Assembly (NCBI GenBank): GCA_002633315.1
Contig: NWBN01000019.1
Location: 1 to 43,719, forward strand
Length of the DNA: 43,719 nucleotides
Origin: Bacteroidales bacterium Phil6
GTDB lineage: Bacteria; Bacteroidota; Bacteroidia; Bacteroidales; F082
Reading direction: 5' to 3'
The notes under the pieces were generated by a model. It did no database searches. It was not told the origin of the DNA and saw nothing but the letters and a program-made list of their open reading frames with translations. The translations under genes and the position numbers were made by a program. Shown one piece after another: positions 16,159-24,686 of this stretch; the stretch's first letter is position 1; the number at the start of each line of letters is the position of its first letter.

Positions 16159-16188
16159 GCGGGGCTGTTTGACAGTCTCGCTTTTTTT
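16159..16188 (+). terminator. Terminator of the small heat-shock gene
   Basis: GCGGGGCTGT (16159-16168) pairs with ACAGTCTCGC (16172-16181), ten pairs including two G-U, around a three-base loop. Seven T follow. Confidence 0.87.
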
Positions 16189-16199
16189 GTTGAATAAAA

Positions 16200-16230
16200 T
16201 TGCTTTATCTAACTTTATTTGTTACATTTG
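16200..16230 (+). promoter_or_regulatory. Promoter of the K+/H+ antiporter gene
   Basis: TTG at 16200-16202 (-33) and TACATTTG at 16223-16230 (-7) are separated by 20 bases. The TTG could be mistaken for an upstream start codon in frame with the antiporter, but it is better explained as the -33 element. Confidence 0.65.
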
Positions 16231-16259
16231 CAACATTAACCTCAATCATAAAAATATAT

Positions 16260-17699
16260 ATGACTTTTACGGCGGGTAACATTCTACTGGTTGGTGCCGT
16301 CCTGTTATTTGTTAGCATATTGATTAGCAAGACAGGATTTCGTTATGGCATACCTACATTGTTGATATTTCTTTTAGTCGGCATGCTTTTCGGTGTCGAT
16401 GGAGTAGGATTTCAATTTGACAATCATGCCGCTACACAATTCATTGGCATGGTAGCTTTGAGTATCATTCTTTTTGCCGGAGGTATGGATACGAAATATG
16501 TGTCAATTAAGCCGGTCCTGGGAGCCGGTATAGTGTTGTCTACTGCAGGTGTATTGTTGACGACAGTTATCACCGGCAGTTTTATCTATTTCATATCGCT
16601 TATATTTACTAAAAGCGTACCTGTTTCCATAAGTTTCGCCCTTCTCTTGGCAGCAACAATGTCGTCAACCGACTCTGCTTCTGTATTTAGCATTCTGAGA
16701 TCTCAGAAAATGTCATTACGCAACAATTTGCAGCCTATGCTTGAGTTGGAAAGTGGAAGTAACGACCCTATGGCTTATATGCTTACCATAGTGATGATAC
16801 AGGTGATGCAATCCGGTGCAGATGCTTCCATAGGTGTCGGAAGCATCTTGTTGATGTTTTTCGTACAATTTTCTGTCGGTTTGTTGATGGGATTCCTGCT
16901 CGGCAAGGCATGTGTATGGATTATCAACAAAGTAGGACTTCAGAACAAGGCTCTTTATCCCATCATGATGGTGAGTTTCATATTCTTTGTGTTTTCTTTT
17001 ACCGATTTGTTGAAAGGTAACGGATATCTTGCCGTATATATAGCAGGTATCATAGTGGGCAATCATAAACTTGTAGAGAAACGCAGCATAGATTCATTCC
17101 TTAACGGTCTCGTATGGTTAGTTCAGATTATCATGTTCCTGATGCTCGGTTTATTGGTTAATCCACATGAGATGATAGACGTGGCTGTTCCTGCCATTAT
17201 AATAGGTGTCTTTATGATTTTGATAGGACGTCCGCTGTCCGTGTTTCTTTGTCTTTTACCATTCAGAAAAATTGGATTTAAAGATAAGGTTTTTGTATCT
17301 TGGGTCGGTCTGAGAGGCGCCGTACCTATCATTTTTGCCACTTATCCGGTAGTGGCTAATGTGGAAGGGGCTTCTTTTATTTTCAACATAGTATTTTTCA
17401 TCACCTTACTGTCACTTTTGATACAGGGAACCACAATACCTGCCGTAGCAAATTGGTTGAGACTCGGAATGAAAAGCGACAATGCACCGGAAAACTTCGG
17501 CGTGGAAATACCTGAAGAACTTAATACCGTCCTCGAACAACAAATAGTGGAGGAAGAGTCCCTTCTGATGAATTATCCTTTGCCGGAAGGAACATTAGTG
17601 ATGATAGTTAAACGTAATCATAAATATATAGTACCCAATGGGAAACTGCATCTTTTAAAAGGAGACAAGCTGCTCTTGATTTCAGAAAAACAGGAATGA
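16260..17699 (+). CDS. Potassium/proton antiporter (CPA1, NhaP2/CvrA type)
   Basis: This inner-membrane monovalent cation/proton antiporter has 479 residues. About twelve hydrophobic helices fill residues 1-395. Family motifs include TMSSTDSASVFSIL in the ion-binding helix and ELESGSNDPMAYML, typical of K+/H+ antiporters of the NhaP2 group. The last 80 residues form a soluble domain (EGTLVMIVKRNHKYIVPNG, GDKLLLIS) like an RCK/TrkA C-terminal ligand-binding domain, so activity may be gated by a nucleotide. The ATG at 16260 follows the promoter and removes a 20-residue false extension. It is a single-gene unit. Confidence 0.9.
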   Translation: MTFTAGNILLVGAVLLFVSILISKTGFRYGIPTLLIFLLVGMLFGVDGVGFQFDNHAATQFIGMVALSIILFAGGMDTKYVSIKPVLGAGIVLSTAGVLLTTVITGSFIYFISLIFTKSVPVSISFALLLAATMSSTDSASVFSILRSQKMSLRNNLQPMLELESGSNDPMAYMLTIVMIQVMQSGADASIGVGSILLMFFVQFSVGLLMGFLLGKACVWIINKVGLQNKALYPIMMVSFIFFVFSFTDLLKGNGYLAVYIAGIIVGNHKLVEKRSIDSFLNGLVWLVQIIMFLMLGLLVNPHEMIDVAVPAIIIGVFMILIGRPLSVFLCLLPFRKIGFKDKVFVSWVGLRGAVPIIFATYPVVANVEGASFIFNIVFFITLLSLLIQGTTIPAVANWLRLGMKSDNAPENFGVEIPEELNTVLEQQIVEEESLLMNYPLPEGTLVMIVKRNHKYIVPNGKLHLLKGDKLLLISEKQE

Positions 17700-17704
17700 C
17701 AAGG

Positions 17705-17729
17705 ACAATATTTTTTATGATATTGTTTT
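17705..17729 (+). terminator. Weak terminator after the antiporter gene
   Basis: ACAATAT (17705-17711) pairs with ATATTGT (17720-17726), and T follows. The stem is short and AT-rich, so the call is tentative. Confidence 0.4.
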
Positions 17730-17844
17730 ATTGATCGACATTATATTCTTATGACGAACTTTTGATGTGGTTATTATGTTGAATGGAGGCAATCCATCAG
17801 AATAAAATATTTTCTTTTTTTATCTTTTATATATGTTTTTGTTT

Positions 17845-17852
17845 TACTTTTG
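17845..17852 (+). promoter_or_regulatory. -7 box of the aldolase gene
   Basis: TACTTTTG at 17845-17852 is a perfect box ending 39 bases before the ATG. The -33 region is only T-rich. Confidence 0.5.
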
Positions 17853-17891
17853 CTAAAAAAAATAGAGAATTAAATTTAAAATATAAAAATC

Positions 17892-18899
17892 ATGATTAGT
17901 TATAAGGATTTAGGTCTTGTCAACACTCGTGAGATGTTCAAGAAGGCTATAAAAGGCGGATATGCCATTCCGGCTTTTAATTTCAACAATATGGAACAAT
18001 TGCAAGCCATAGTGATGGCTGCCGTGGAGACCAAGTCTCCTGTTATTCTTCAAGTTTCAAAAGGTGCACGTAACTATGCCAATCAAACCTTGCTGCGTTA
18101 TATGGCAGAAGGTGCTGTAGAATATGCAAAAGAGTTGGGATGCCGTCATCCGGAAATAGTACTTCACTTAGACCATGGCGACTCGTTCGAATTGTGTAAA
18201 TCATGTATTGACATGGGTTTCTCATCGGTGATGATAGACGGGTCTGCATTGCCATACGATGAAAACGTGGCACTTACAAAGAAAGTTGTTGACTATGCTC
18301 ATCAATATGATGTCACTGTAGAAGGCGAACTCGGTGTTCTTGCCGGCGTTGAAGATGAGGTATGTGCTGAACAAAGCCATTATACGAAACCGGAAGAAGT
18401 CGTGGATTTTGTTACCAAGACGGGCGTCGATTCATTGGCAATCTCCATTGGTACTTCACACGGAGCATACAAATTCACTCCGGAACAATGTACCGTAGAT
18501 CCAAAAACAGGCAGATTGGTGCCTCCTCCGTTAGCTTTCGATGTTCTTGAGGCAATAGAAAAAGAATTGCCGGGATTCCCTATAGTACTGCACGGCTCTT
18601 CATCGGTACCTCAGGAAGAAGTCGATATCATTAATGCCAACGGTGGTAAGATGGTTGCAGCAGTCGGTATCCCTGAAGAACAACTTCGTAAGGCTGCAAA
18701 ATCAGCAGTATGTAAAATCAATATAGATTCAGACAGCCGTTTGGCAATGACAGCTGCCATACGCAAGACTCTGGCAGAAAAACCGGGCGAATTTGACCCG
18801 CGCAAGTATCTCGGCCCCGCCCGTGACAGCATGAAAAAACTTTATATTCACAAGATAGTAAACGTTCTCGGTTCTGACAATAAATTGGAGAATTGCTGA
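17892..18899 (+). CDS. fba: Class II fructose-1,6-bisphosphate aldolase
   Basis: This zinc-dependent enzyme of glycolysis and gluconeogenesis splits fructose-1,6-bisphosphate to glyceraldehyde-3-phosphate and dihydroxyacetone phosphate. The protein has 335 residues. It starts with GYAIPAFNFNNMEQLQAI. Zinc and catalytic blocks are LHLDHGDSFELCK, SVMIDGSALPYDENV, VEGELGVLAG, ISIGTSHGAYKF and LHGSSSVPQE. The C-terminus (DPRKYLGPAR) is typical of the longer class II form. It is flanked by its own promoter and terminator. Confidence 0.95.
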   Translation: MISYKDLGLVNTREMFKKAIKGGYAIPAFNFNNMEQLQAIVMAAVETKSPVILQVSKGARNYANQTLLRYMAEGAVEYAKELGCRHPEIVLHLDHGDSFELCKSCIDMGFSSVMIDGSALPYDENVALTKKVVDYAHQYDVTVEGELGVLAGVEDEVCAEQSHYTKPEEVVDFVTKTGVDSLAISIGTSHGAYKFTPEQCTVDPKTGRLVPPPLAFDVLEAIEKELPGFPIVLHGSSSVPQEEVDIINANGGKMVAAVGIPEEQLRKAAKSAVCKINIDSDSRLAMTAAIRKTLAEKPGEFDPRKYLGPARDSMKKLYIHKIVNVLGSDNKLENC

Positions 18900-18932
18900 A
18901 CTGAGTTGATATCAAATAAATCGTTTTATATG

Positions 18933-18965
18933 ATGCGCCGAATCGAAACATTCGACGCATTTTTT
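18933..18965 (+). terminator. Terminator of the aldolase gene
   Basis: ATGCGCCGAAT (18933-18943) pairs with ATTCGACGCAT (18950-18960) with one mismatch, followed by five T and more T-rich sequence. Confidence 0.82.
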
Positions 18966-19257
18966 ATTTGCCTGCTCGCATAATGAAGAAATGACACTAC
19001 ATCAATCCCAATGAAATATAGTCTGCAATGTTTATCGGTTTCTTTATTATGATTTTGAAAATCAAACTTATATGCCTGTAAACAAAGCAGAATATTTTGT
19101 GATTTCATATTGATAATCAATTGTTTATAATTATTTCGATTGTCTATGAAATCCAATATGATGATAAATTAACATTCGATGTATTAAATAATTGTCGCAT
19201 ATACAGAATTGCATATAACGATTTTTACGGACAACAATAAAAAGTTAATTTAAAAGT
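18966..19257. other. Gene-free stretch between convergent genes
   Basis: These roughly 290 bases between fba and the end of udk contain no gene-like frame. A minus-strand TAAGTTTG box at 19070-19063 has no folded or coding sequence after it. At 19258-19274 the perfect inverted repeat ATCAGTA-TCT-TACTGAT overlaps the last codons of udk. It could help terminate the minus-strand transcript but has no T-run. Confidence 0.45.
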
Positions 19258-19266
19258 ATCAGTATC

Positions 19267-19881
19267 TTACTGATGATGATTTAACTGCATTTTAATTTTT
19301 GAAACCATCAAATCTATAGCCACCTGATTATATCCGTTGGGAATGATGATGTCGGCAATACGCTTAGTAGGTTCTATAAACTGATGATGCATAGGTTTTA
19401 CGGATGTTTCATAATGATGAAGCACCTCATTGACTGTACGACCGCGTTCTTTGGTATCTCTTCTTATACAACGCATCAAACGGTCGTCGCCTTCTGTGTC
19501 AACGAAAATCTTGATATCCATAAGATTCACGAGTTCAGGATTAGTAAACACAAGGATACCTTCCACTATCACCACATCACGTGGTTCTATAGTAGTCACG
19601 AATTCAGAACGAGCACATGTCACATAGGAATATATCGGCATAGGTATAGACTTGCCACTTTTCAACATATTGAGATGTTTTATCATCAATTCCCATTCAA
19701 TGGCATTGGGATGGTCGAAGTTGATTTCTTTTTTCTTTTGAGGAGACAGATGTCCGTTATCCCAATAGTAGGAATCCTGAGGAATGACTGTCACAGTATT
19801 TTGTGGCAATGCCTCGATGATTTTGTTTACAATAGTTGTTTTACCACAGCCGGACCCGCCGGCAATACCTATCACCAACAT
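19267..19881 (-). CDS. udk: Uridine kinase
   Basis: This pyrimidine salvage enzyme phosphorylates uridine and cytidine. The protein has 204 residues. The Walker A loop is GIAGGSGCGKTTIV (residues 5-18). IPQDSYYWD, NFDHPNAIEW, VIVEGILVF, FVDTEGDDRLMRCIRRD and ERGRTVNEV follow in family order. The length matches bacterial Udk. A -7 box lies 60 bases upstream, next to the terminator of the decarboxylase operon, so the gene is transcribed separately from that operon. Confidence 0.94.
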   Translation of the reverse strand: MLVIGIAGGSGCGKTTIVNKIIEALPQNTVTVIPQDSYYWDNGHLSPQKKKEINFDHPNAIEWELMIKHLNMLKSGKSIPMPIYSYVTCARSEFVTTIEPRDVVIVEGILVFTNPELVNLMDIKIFVDTEGDDRLMRCIRRDTKERGRTVNEVLHHYETSVKPMHHQFIEPTKRIADIIIPNGYNQVAIDLMVSKIKMQLNHHQ

Positions 19882-19941
19882 AACGGTTATTTTTGATAAA
19901 CGAGAGATTCAATATCTCTTAAATTTCACTATATAGATACA

Positions 19942-19949
19942 CAAAGGTA
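19942..19949 (-). promoter_or_regulatory. -7 box of udk
   Basis: The minus strand reads TACCTTTG at 19949-19942. The -33 region would fall inside the terminator hairpin of the upstream operon. The leader between it and the ATG contains a short hairpin, AGAGAT/ATCTCT (19903-19919). Confidence 0.5.
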
Positions 19950-19950
19950 T

Positions 19951-20004
19951 AAAAAAAACTGAATGAAAAGAGTCATTTATCATGATAACATCTTTTCATT
20001 CAGT
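19951..20004 (-). terminator. Terminator of the methylmalonyl-CoA decarboxylase operon
   Basis: On the minus strand ACTGAATGAAAAGA (20004-19991) pairs with TCTTTTCATTCAGT (19971-19958), 14 perfect pairs, followed by eight T. It starts 11 bases after the end of the beta-subunit gene. Confidence 0.9.
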
Positions 20005-20014
20005 AATAATTATC

Positions 20015-21583
20015 TTATAACATAAGGTAACTCATCAAAATACCTGCTGCCACTGCCGAGCCTATGACGCCGGACACATTAGGACCCATGGCATGCATCA
20101 ACAGATGGTTTGATGGATCGTATTTTTGACCTTCCATTTCCGAAACGCGAGCACTGTCCGGCACTGCCGATACACCGGCATTACCGATAAGAGGATTGAT
20201 TTTATCGCCTTCTTTAAGGAAGAGATTCATAAACTTGGCACCGAGAATACCGCCCATTGTCGCTATGACAAATGAGAAAGCACCAAGACAGAATATCAAC
20301 AGTGACTGAGCCGAGAGGAACACGTCAGCTTGAGTTGAAGCACCGACGGTGACACCCAACAAAATGGTGACGATGTCTATCAGGGCATTACTTGCTGTAT
20401 TGGCAAGACGTTTTGTTACTCCGCTTTCTTTCAACAAATTGCCGAAGAATAACATGCCAAGGAGAGGCAATGCCGAGGGGCTGATGAAAGTAGTAAGCAA
20501 CAGACCTATTATTGGGAAACATATTTTCTCAGTTTTACCCACTGTACGTGGCGGTTTCATGTGGATGAGACGTTCTTCCTTGGTTGTCAAGAGCCTCATG
20601 ACAGGCGGTTGAATGACAGGTACCAATGCCATATACGAATATGCAGCAATAGCAATAGGACCAAGAAGATGAGGAGCCATTTTTGATGAAAGGAAAATAG
20701 CGGTAGGACCGTCAGCACCACCAATAATACCTATGGCACCTGCTTCTTTAAGGTCGAAACCAAGAGCAATAGCACCGAGGAAGGTGACAAACACACCTAA
20801 CTGTGCAGCAGCACCAAGTATCATAAGACGAGGCTGCGAGATAAGCGATGAGAAGTCTGTCATGGCTCCAATGCCAAGGAATATCAAAGGCGGATAAATA
20901 CCTTGCCGTACACCAAAATAAAGATAATTCAACACGGACCCTTTCTGATAAATACCTGTCTGAATATTAAGACTAAAAGCCTCTTTGATAATAGCTGTTC
21001 CCGTAGCTTCGTCAACGCCCTGAGGCAGACTGATGCTGCTATTGGCTGTCATTTCATTGAAACGTGCTAAAGCTGCATTAAGATCAAGACTAATATTTTC
21101 TCCATTAAATAGACTTACCATAAGGGCCTGAGCCTGTTGCAGGTCGAAATTCAGTGCTTTCTGCTGATATAAATCGGCAAGATGGTTAAGTACATCATTA
21201 AGACCGAAAGTATAAGTTTGCAGGAATGGTATGTTACCTATTATAATACCTGTACCTATAGGAATGAGCAACATGGGTTCATATTCAAATTTAATGGCCA
21301 AGAATATGAAGAACAGAGCAACAAATATCATGATGATATTACCTCTGGTGGCATTTCTGAATCCGGTAAAAGCAAAGAAATTTTCTATTCCGGACACCAA
21401 TTCCTGACCCATAGAGTGCGTAGATTCCGTCTGAGATAATTCTGTCACAACATTGTCACTGCCATTGGCGAATACGTGCTCAGCCATCGTAGTGTTAGAA
21501 CTGACGAAAGCATGCAAAACCAACAACATTGCCACTAAGGCAAAGATGGTGAGAGCTTTTCTTTTAGCATTATTTTTCTTCAT
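20015..21583 (-). CDS. mmdB: Na+-translocating methylmalonyl-CoA decarboxylase, beta subunit
   Basis: This membrane subunit decarboxylates carboxybiotin and pumps Na+ outward. The protein has 522 residues. The family core is intact: GIYPPLIFLGIGAMTDFSSL, GAIGIIGGADGPTAIFLSS, YSYMALVPVIQPPVMR and NAGVSAVPDSARVS. Usual beta subunits are near 380-430 residues. The extra length comes from a signal-like N-terminal extension (about 1-75, hydrophobic 10-28) and an inserted hydrophilic segment at about 131-213. The latter separates IPFLQTYTFG from LNYLYFGVRQG. The ATG at 21583 is two bases past the biotin-subunit stop. Specificity for methylmalonyl-CoA rather than oxaloacetate or glutaconyl-CoA is inferred from the epimerase gene in the operon. 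Confidence 0.9.
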   Translation of the reverse strand: MKKNNAKRKALTIFALVAMLLVLHAFVSSNTTMAEHVFANGSDNVVTELSQTESTHSMGQELVSGIENFFAFTGFRNATRGNIIMIFVALFFIFLAIKFEYEPMLLIPIGTGIIIGNIPFLQTYTFGLNDVLNHLADLYQQKALNFDLQQAQALMVSLFNGENISLDLNAALARFNEMTANSSISLPQGVDEATGTAIIKEAFSLNIQTGIYQKGSVLNYLYFGVRQGIYPPLIFLGIGAMTDFSSLISQPRLMILGAAAQLGVFVTFLGAIALGFDLKEAGAIGIIGGADGPTAIFLSSKMAPHLLGPIAIAAYSYMALVPVIQPPVMRLLTTKEERLIHMKPPRTVGKTEKICFPIIGLLLTTFISPSALPLLGMLFFGNLLKESGVTKRLANTASNALIDIVTILLGVTVGASTQADVFLSAQSLLIFCLGAFSFVIATMGGILGAKFMNLFLKEGDKINPLIGNAGVSAVPDSARVSEMEGQKYDPSNHLLMHAMGPNVSGVIGSAVAAGILMSYLML

Positions 21584-21585
21584 AA

Positions 21586-22026
21586 TCAACCAATTACAAA
21601 TAACAAGGCACCCTGTATAATGTTGTCACCAACTCTTACTTTAATTTCTTTTATTGTTCCGTCAACCTCGGCAAGGAAGTTGTTTTCCATCTTCATGGCT
21701 TCATACATCAAAAGTTTCTGACCACGTTTAACCACATCACCTTCTTTGACGAATATCTGCATGATAGTACCCGGCAATGGAGCGCAAGCTCTAAAGCCTC
21801 CCGGTGTAGTCTCACCCGGAGTGGCTTTGGTCTTGGTTTCCACCTTAGGAGCTGTACCTGCTTTAGGACGCGGAGATGCCTTGAAAGTTTGGACAGGCTC
21901 TTCTTCTCTCTGTACTTTTACTTTATATTCATTGCCATCTACTACTACTTCAGCATTCTCGCCTTCGTATTTTTTTACTTCGACAGCATATTCTTTACCG
22001 TTTAATGTAAACTTGAACTTTTTCAT
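21586..22026 (-). CDS. mmdC: Biotin carrier subunit of methylmalonyl-CoA decarboxylase
   Basis: This protein carries the biotin that shuttles CO2 between the carboxyltransferase and the membrane subunit. The protein has 146 residues. An N-terminal beta domain (1-42) is followed by a Pro/Ala/Thr/Lys-rich flexible linker (43-78). The C-terminal biotinyl domain (79-146) has the motif EAMKMEN, with the modified lysine at Lys112. The stop codon is two bases before the beta-subunit ATG, so the two are translationally coupled. Confidence 0.93.
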   Translation of the reverse strand: MKKFKFTLNGKEYAVEVKKYEGENAEVVVDGNEYKVKVQREEEPVQTFKASPRPKAGTAPKVETKTKATPGETTPGGFRACAPLPGTIMQIFVKEGDVVKRGQKLLMYEAMKMENNFLAEVDGTIKEIKVRVGDNIIQGALLFVIG

Positions 22027-22033
22027 ATCGTTC

Positions 22034-22405
22034 TTATCTATTCAAATTATTTAATCCGTATATTTTAGAACTCCACGGGGAATAGCGACGTTCTATCCTC
22101 GTGATGGTAATCTCATCAGCCTCAGTGTCATGAACTTCTGATGATAATGCTAAAGCAAGACCTATCACAACTTTAATATCGTCGTTGACAGTATCGACGC
22201 CTTTTATCGTAGGTTTTCTGTCATCATTTGTTGTTCTTTTCTTCAAAAACTTGCCATAATCAGCATTGACAATCTTTGCCACTAATGAAAATATAAGAAA
22301 CAAAACGATCAAAGTTATGATAGTAATAAGGAAGCCGGATATTGTAACGATCCATCCTTTGCTGCCAATTTCTGCGATTAAAACCAATAACGTCTTCATA
22401 TTCAT
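22034..22405 (-). CDS. mmdD: OadG-like small membrane subunit of the decarboxylase
   Basis: The 123-residue protein has one strong N-terminal membrane helix (about 18-45, rich in I, L, V and T) and a charged soluble tail. OadG/MmdD subunits have this layout and help assemble the complex. The tail LALALSSEVHDTEADEITI is typical of Bacteroidota OadG-like proteins. Sequence conservation in this family is low, so position in the operon (11 bases after mmdA, 7 before the biotin gene) is an important part of the evidence. ATG codons at 22405 and 22399 are both possible starts. Confidence 0.82.
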   Translation of the reverse strand: MNMKTLLVLIAEIGSKGWIVTISGFLITIITLIVLFLIFSLVAKIVNADYGKFLKKRTTNDDRKPTIKGVDTVNDDIKVVIGLALALSSEVHDTEADEITITRIERRYSPWSSKIYGLNNLNR

Positions 22406-22416
22406 GACATTTAGGA

Positions 22417-23976
22417 TTAAAGCGGTATGTTATTGTGTTTTCTCGGATGATTGGTATCCTTCTTTGTTTCGAGGGATTGCAAAGCTCTTATGACGCGGAA
22501 ACGGGTGTTACGTGGTTCGATAATATCGTCGATATAGCCGAATCTGGCTGCATCATACGGGTTAGCGAACTTGTCGCGGTATTCCTGTTCTTTTTTTGCA
22601 ATAAATTCATTACGCTCATCCGGATCTGTGATCTCGCTTATAGCTCTTCCTTCCAATACTTCTATAGCACCGGCAGGACCCATGACGGCTATTTCTGCAG
22701 TAGGCCACGCATAGTTGATATCGGCACGCAGTTGTTTGCAACCCATTACGATATGAGAACCGCCGTAAGATTTACGCAATGTCACAGTCACCTTAGGCAC
22801 TGTAGCCTCGCCGTAAGCGAACAACAGTTTGGCACCATGAGCTATGACACCACCATATTCCTGTACGGTACCCGGCAAGAAGCCCGGGACATCGACGAGT
22901 GATACTATAGGAATATTGAAAGCGTCGCAGAATCTCACGAAACGGGCACCTTTACGTGAAGCATTAATATCGAGTACTCCGGCAAGGAAAGCAGGGTTGT
23001 TGGCTACTATACCCACAGGAGAACCATTGAAACGTGCAAAACCTACAATGATATTCTTTGCAAAATCTTTATGTACTTCCAAAAATTCCGCATTATCAAC
23101 TATGGCATGAATAACCTGCTCCATGTCGTAAGGCTTGTTGGGATTATCAGGTATCACCTGATTCAAGAAGTCTTCTTTACGGTCTATAGGGTCAGTGCAA
23201 TTCACCATAGGAGGTTCTTCAAGATTATTTTGAGGAAGATATGAGATAAGATTTCTGATAAGTTGTAAACCTTCTTCTTCCGTTTCAGTCATGAAATGGC
23301 TTACGCCGGATTTCTGATTATGTACCAAAGCGCCGCCGAGGTCTTCAGTACTCACGTCTTCACCAGTAACAGTCTTTACGACTTTAGGACCGGTAAGAAA
23401 CATATAGCTGTTCTGTTCAGTCATCAGGATGAAGTCTGTAAGAGCAGGAGAATAAACAGCACCGCCGGCGCAAGGACCGAAAATTGCCGATATCTGAGGG
23501 ATGACACCGGAAGCGTTGATGTTGCGTTGGAATATCTCAGAGAAACCCGCCAGACTTCTCGAGCCTTCCTGGATACGAGCTCCACCGGAATCGCAGATGC
23601 CTATCACCGGTGCTCCAACTTTCATGGCCTGATCCATGACCTTACATATCTTCTTAGACATTGTTTCAGACAAAGAACCGCCAAGCACTGTAAAATCTTG
23701 AGCATAGACATAGACTACACGGCCATCGATAGTGCCGTAACCTGTTACAACACCATCACCGAGAAATACTTGTTTGTCAAGACCGAAATCCGTAGTACGG
23801 TGGGTGACGAACATGTCAAATTCCTCGAAACTACCCTCGTCGAGCAACATGTTGATACGCTCGCGAGCAGTATATTTCCCTTTGGCATGTTGTGAATCAA
23901 TGCGCTTTTGTCCGCCGCCTAAACGTGCCAAAGCGCGCTTGTCTAACAATTCCTGAATTTTTTGTTCAATTAACAT
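22417..23976 (-). CDS. mmdA: Methylmalonyl-CoA decarboxylase alpha subunit (carboxyltransferase)
   Basis: This cytoplasmic subunit transfers the carboxyl group of methylmalonyl-CoA to biotin, giving propionyl-CoA. The protein has 519 residues. Family blocks include KYTARERINMLLDEGSFEEFD, CDSGGARIQEG, FGPCAGGAVYSPALTDF, VDVPGFLPG and KSYGGSHIVMG. The same fold serves as the beta subunit of propionyl-CoA carboxylase. The neighbouring OadG-, biotin- and OadB-like genes show it is the Na+-pump form. mce lies 26 bases upstream. Confidence 0.94.
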   Translation of the reverse strand: MLIEQKIQELLDKRALARLGGGQKRIDSQHAKGKYTARERINMLLDEGSFEEFDMFVTHRTTDFGLDKQVFLGDGVVTGYGTIDGRVVYVYAQDFTVLGGSLSETMSKKICKVMDQAMKVGAPVIGICDSGGARIQEGSRSLAGFSEIFQRNINASGVIPQISAIFGPCAGGAVYSPALTDFILMTEQNSYMFLTGPKVVKTVTGEDVSTEDLGGALVHNQKSGVSHFMTETEEEGLQLIRNLISYLPQNNLEEPPMVNCTDPIDRKEDFLNQVIPDNPNKPYDMEQVIHAIVDNAEFLEVHKDFAKNIIVGFARFNGSPVGIVANNPAFLAGVLDINASRKGARFVRFCDAFNIPIVSLVDVPGFLPGTVQEYGGVIAHGAKLLFAYGEATVPKVTVTLRKSYGGSHIVMGCKQLRADINYAWPTAEIAVMGPAGAIEVLEGRAISEITDPDERNEFIAKKEQEYRDKFANPYDAARFGYIDDIIEPRNTRFRVIRALQSLETKKDTNHPRKHNNIPL

Positions 23977-24002
23977 GGTTTATGGAATTAAATGATACTA
24001 AT

Positions 24003-24419
24003 TTATTTTTTCTTATCTTCACAAAGTTCCGTTAACACTCCGAAAGTCGATTTCGGATGTAAAAAGGCTATGCTGAGACCTTCAGCACCGCCTCTTGGCT
24101 CGTTGTCGATGAGTTTTATACCATATTCTTTAGCTTCTTCAAGCTGATCTTCAAGACTTTCTACAGCAAATGCAATATGATGCATTCCACCTTTGCCATT
24201 GTTCTTTTCGATGAAAGCAGCAATAGTACTTTCTGGCGATGTAGGCTCCAACAACTCTATCTTTGTCTGCCCAATACGCAAAAATGCAGTCTTGACTTTC
24301 TGATCGACAACTTCTTCTATGGCATAACACTTGGTTCCTAATAATTTTTCGAAGAACGGAATCGCCTCTTCTAAACTTTTAACGGCTATTCCAATGTGTT
24401 CAATGTGAGACGGGTTCAT
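24003..24419 (-). CDS. mce: Methylmalonyl-CoA epimerase
   Basis: This enzyme converts (R)- and (S)-methylmalonyl-CoA, linking the mutase to the decarboxylase. The 138-residue protein has the paired glyoxalase-type folds of the family. Visible blocks are IEHIGIAVKSLEEAIPFFE, KIELLEPTSPES, GGMHHIAFAVES and PRGGAEGLSIAFLHPKS. The metal ligands (the first His, the later HHIAF His, and Glu in the LLEP block) are present. It is first in the five-gene operon. Upstream I see only an imperfect minus-strand -7 box, TATTTTCG (24460-24453). Confidence 0.94.
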   Translation of the reverse strand: MNPSHIEHIGIAVKSLEEAIPFFEKLLGTKCYAIEEVVDQKVKTAFLRIGQTKIELLEPTSPESTIAAFIEKNNGKGGMHHIAFAVESLEDQLEEAKEYGIKLIDNEPRGGAEGLSIAFLHPKSTFGVLTELCEDKKK

Positions 24420-24632
24420 AATTATAAAGTTACGTTGTTTGAAAATATGGTGCGAAAATACAAAAAAATAGTAAATAAAAACATAAGATTATCAAAATAA
24501 TTTCCCTTTTATTTTAATTTCCCAAATAGATCTCGCAAACACTTTTTTTCTTGCATCTTTATCCCTAAATAAACATCAGGATTCTATTTTACAAAAATCT
24601 TGATTTCTCTCAGTGATATTCTTTTTTAATAT

Positions 24633-24667
24633 TTTGAAACAAGGGGTTATAATATTTGTTAATTTTG
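24633..24667 (+). promoter_or_regulatory. Promoter of the cation efflux gene, with micro-ORF
   Basis: TAATTTTG at 24660-24667 with TTTG at 24633-24636 forms a promoter with a rather long 23-base spacer. Between it and the gene start is ATGAAAAAATGA (24679-24690), a three-codon frame whose stop overlaps the cation efflux ATG. Confidence 0.55.
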
Positions 24668-24686
24668 CTGCATCAATCATGAAAAA

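Noticed and set aside
18966..19070. Possible minus-strand small RNA from TAAGTTTG (19070-19063) to the fba terminator hairpin
   Set aside because: Only the box and the shared hairpin support it. There is no strand-biased folding between, and such boxes are expected by chance in AT-rich DNA.
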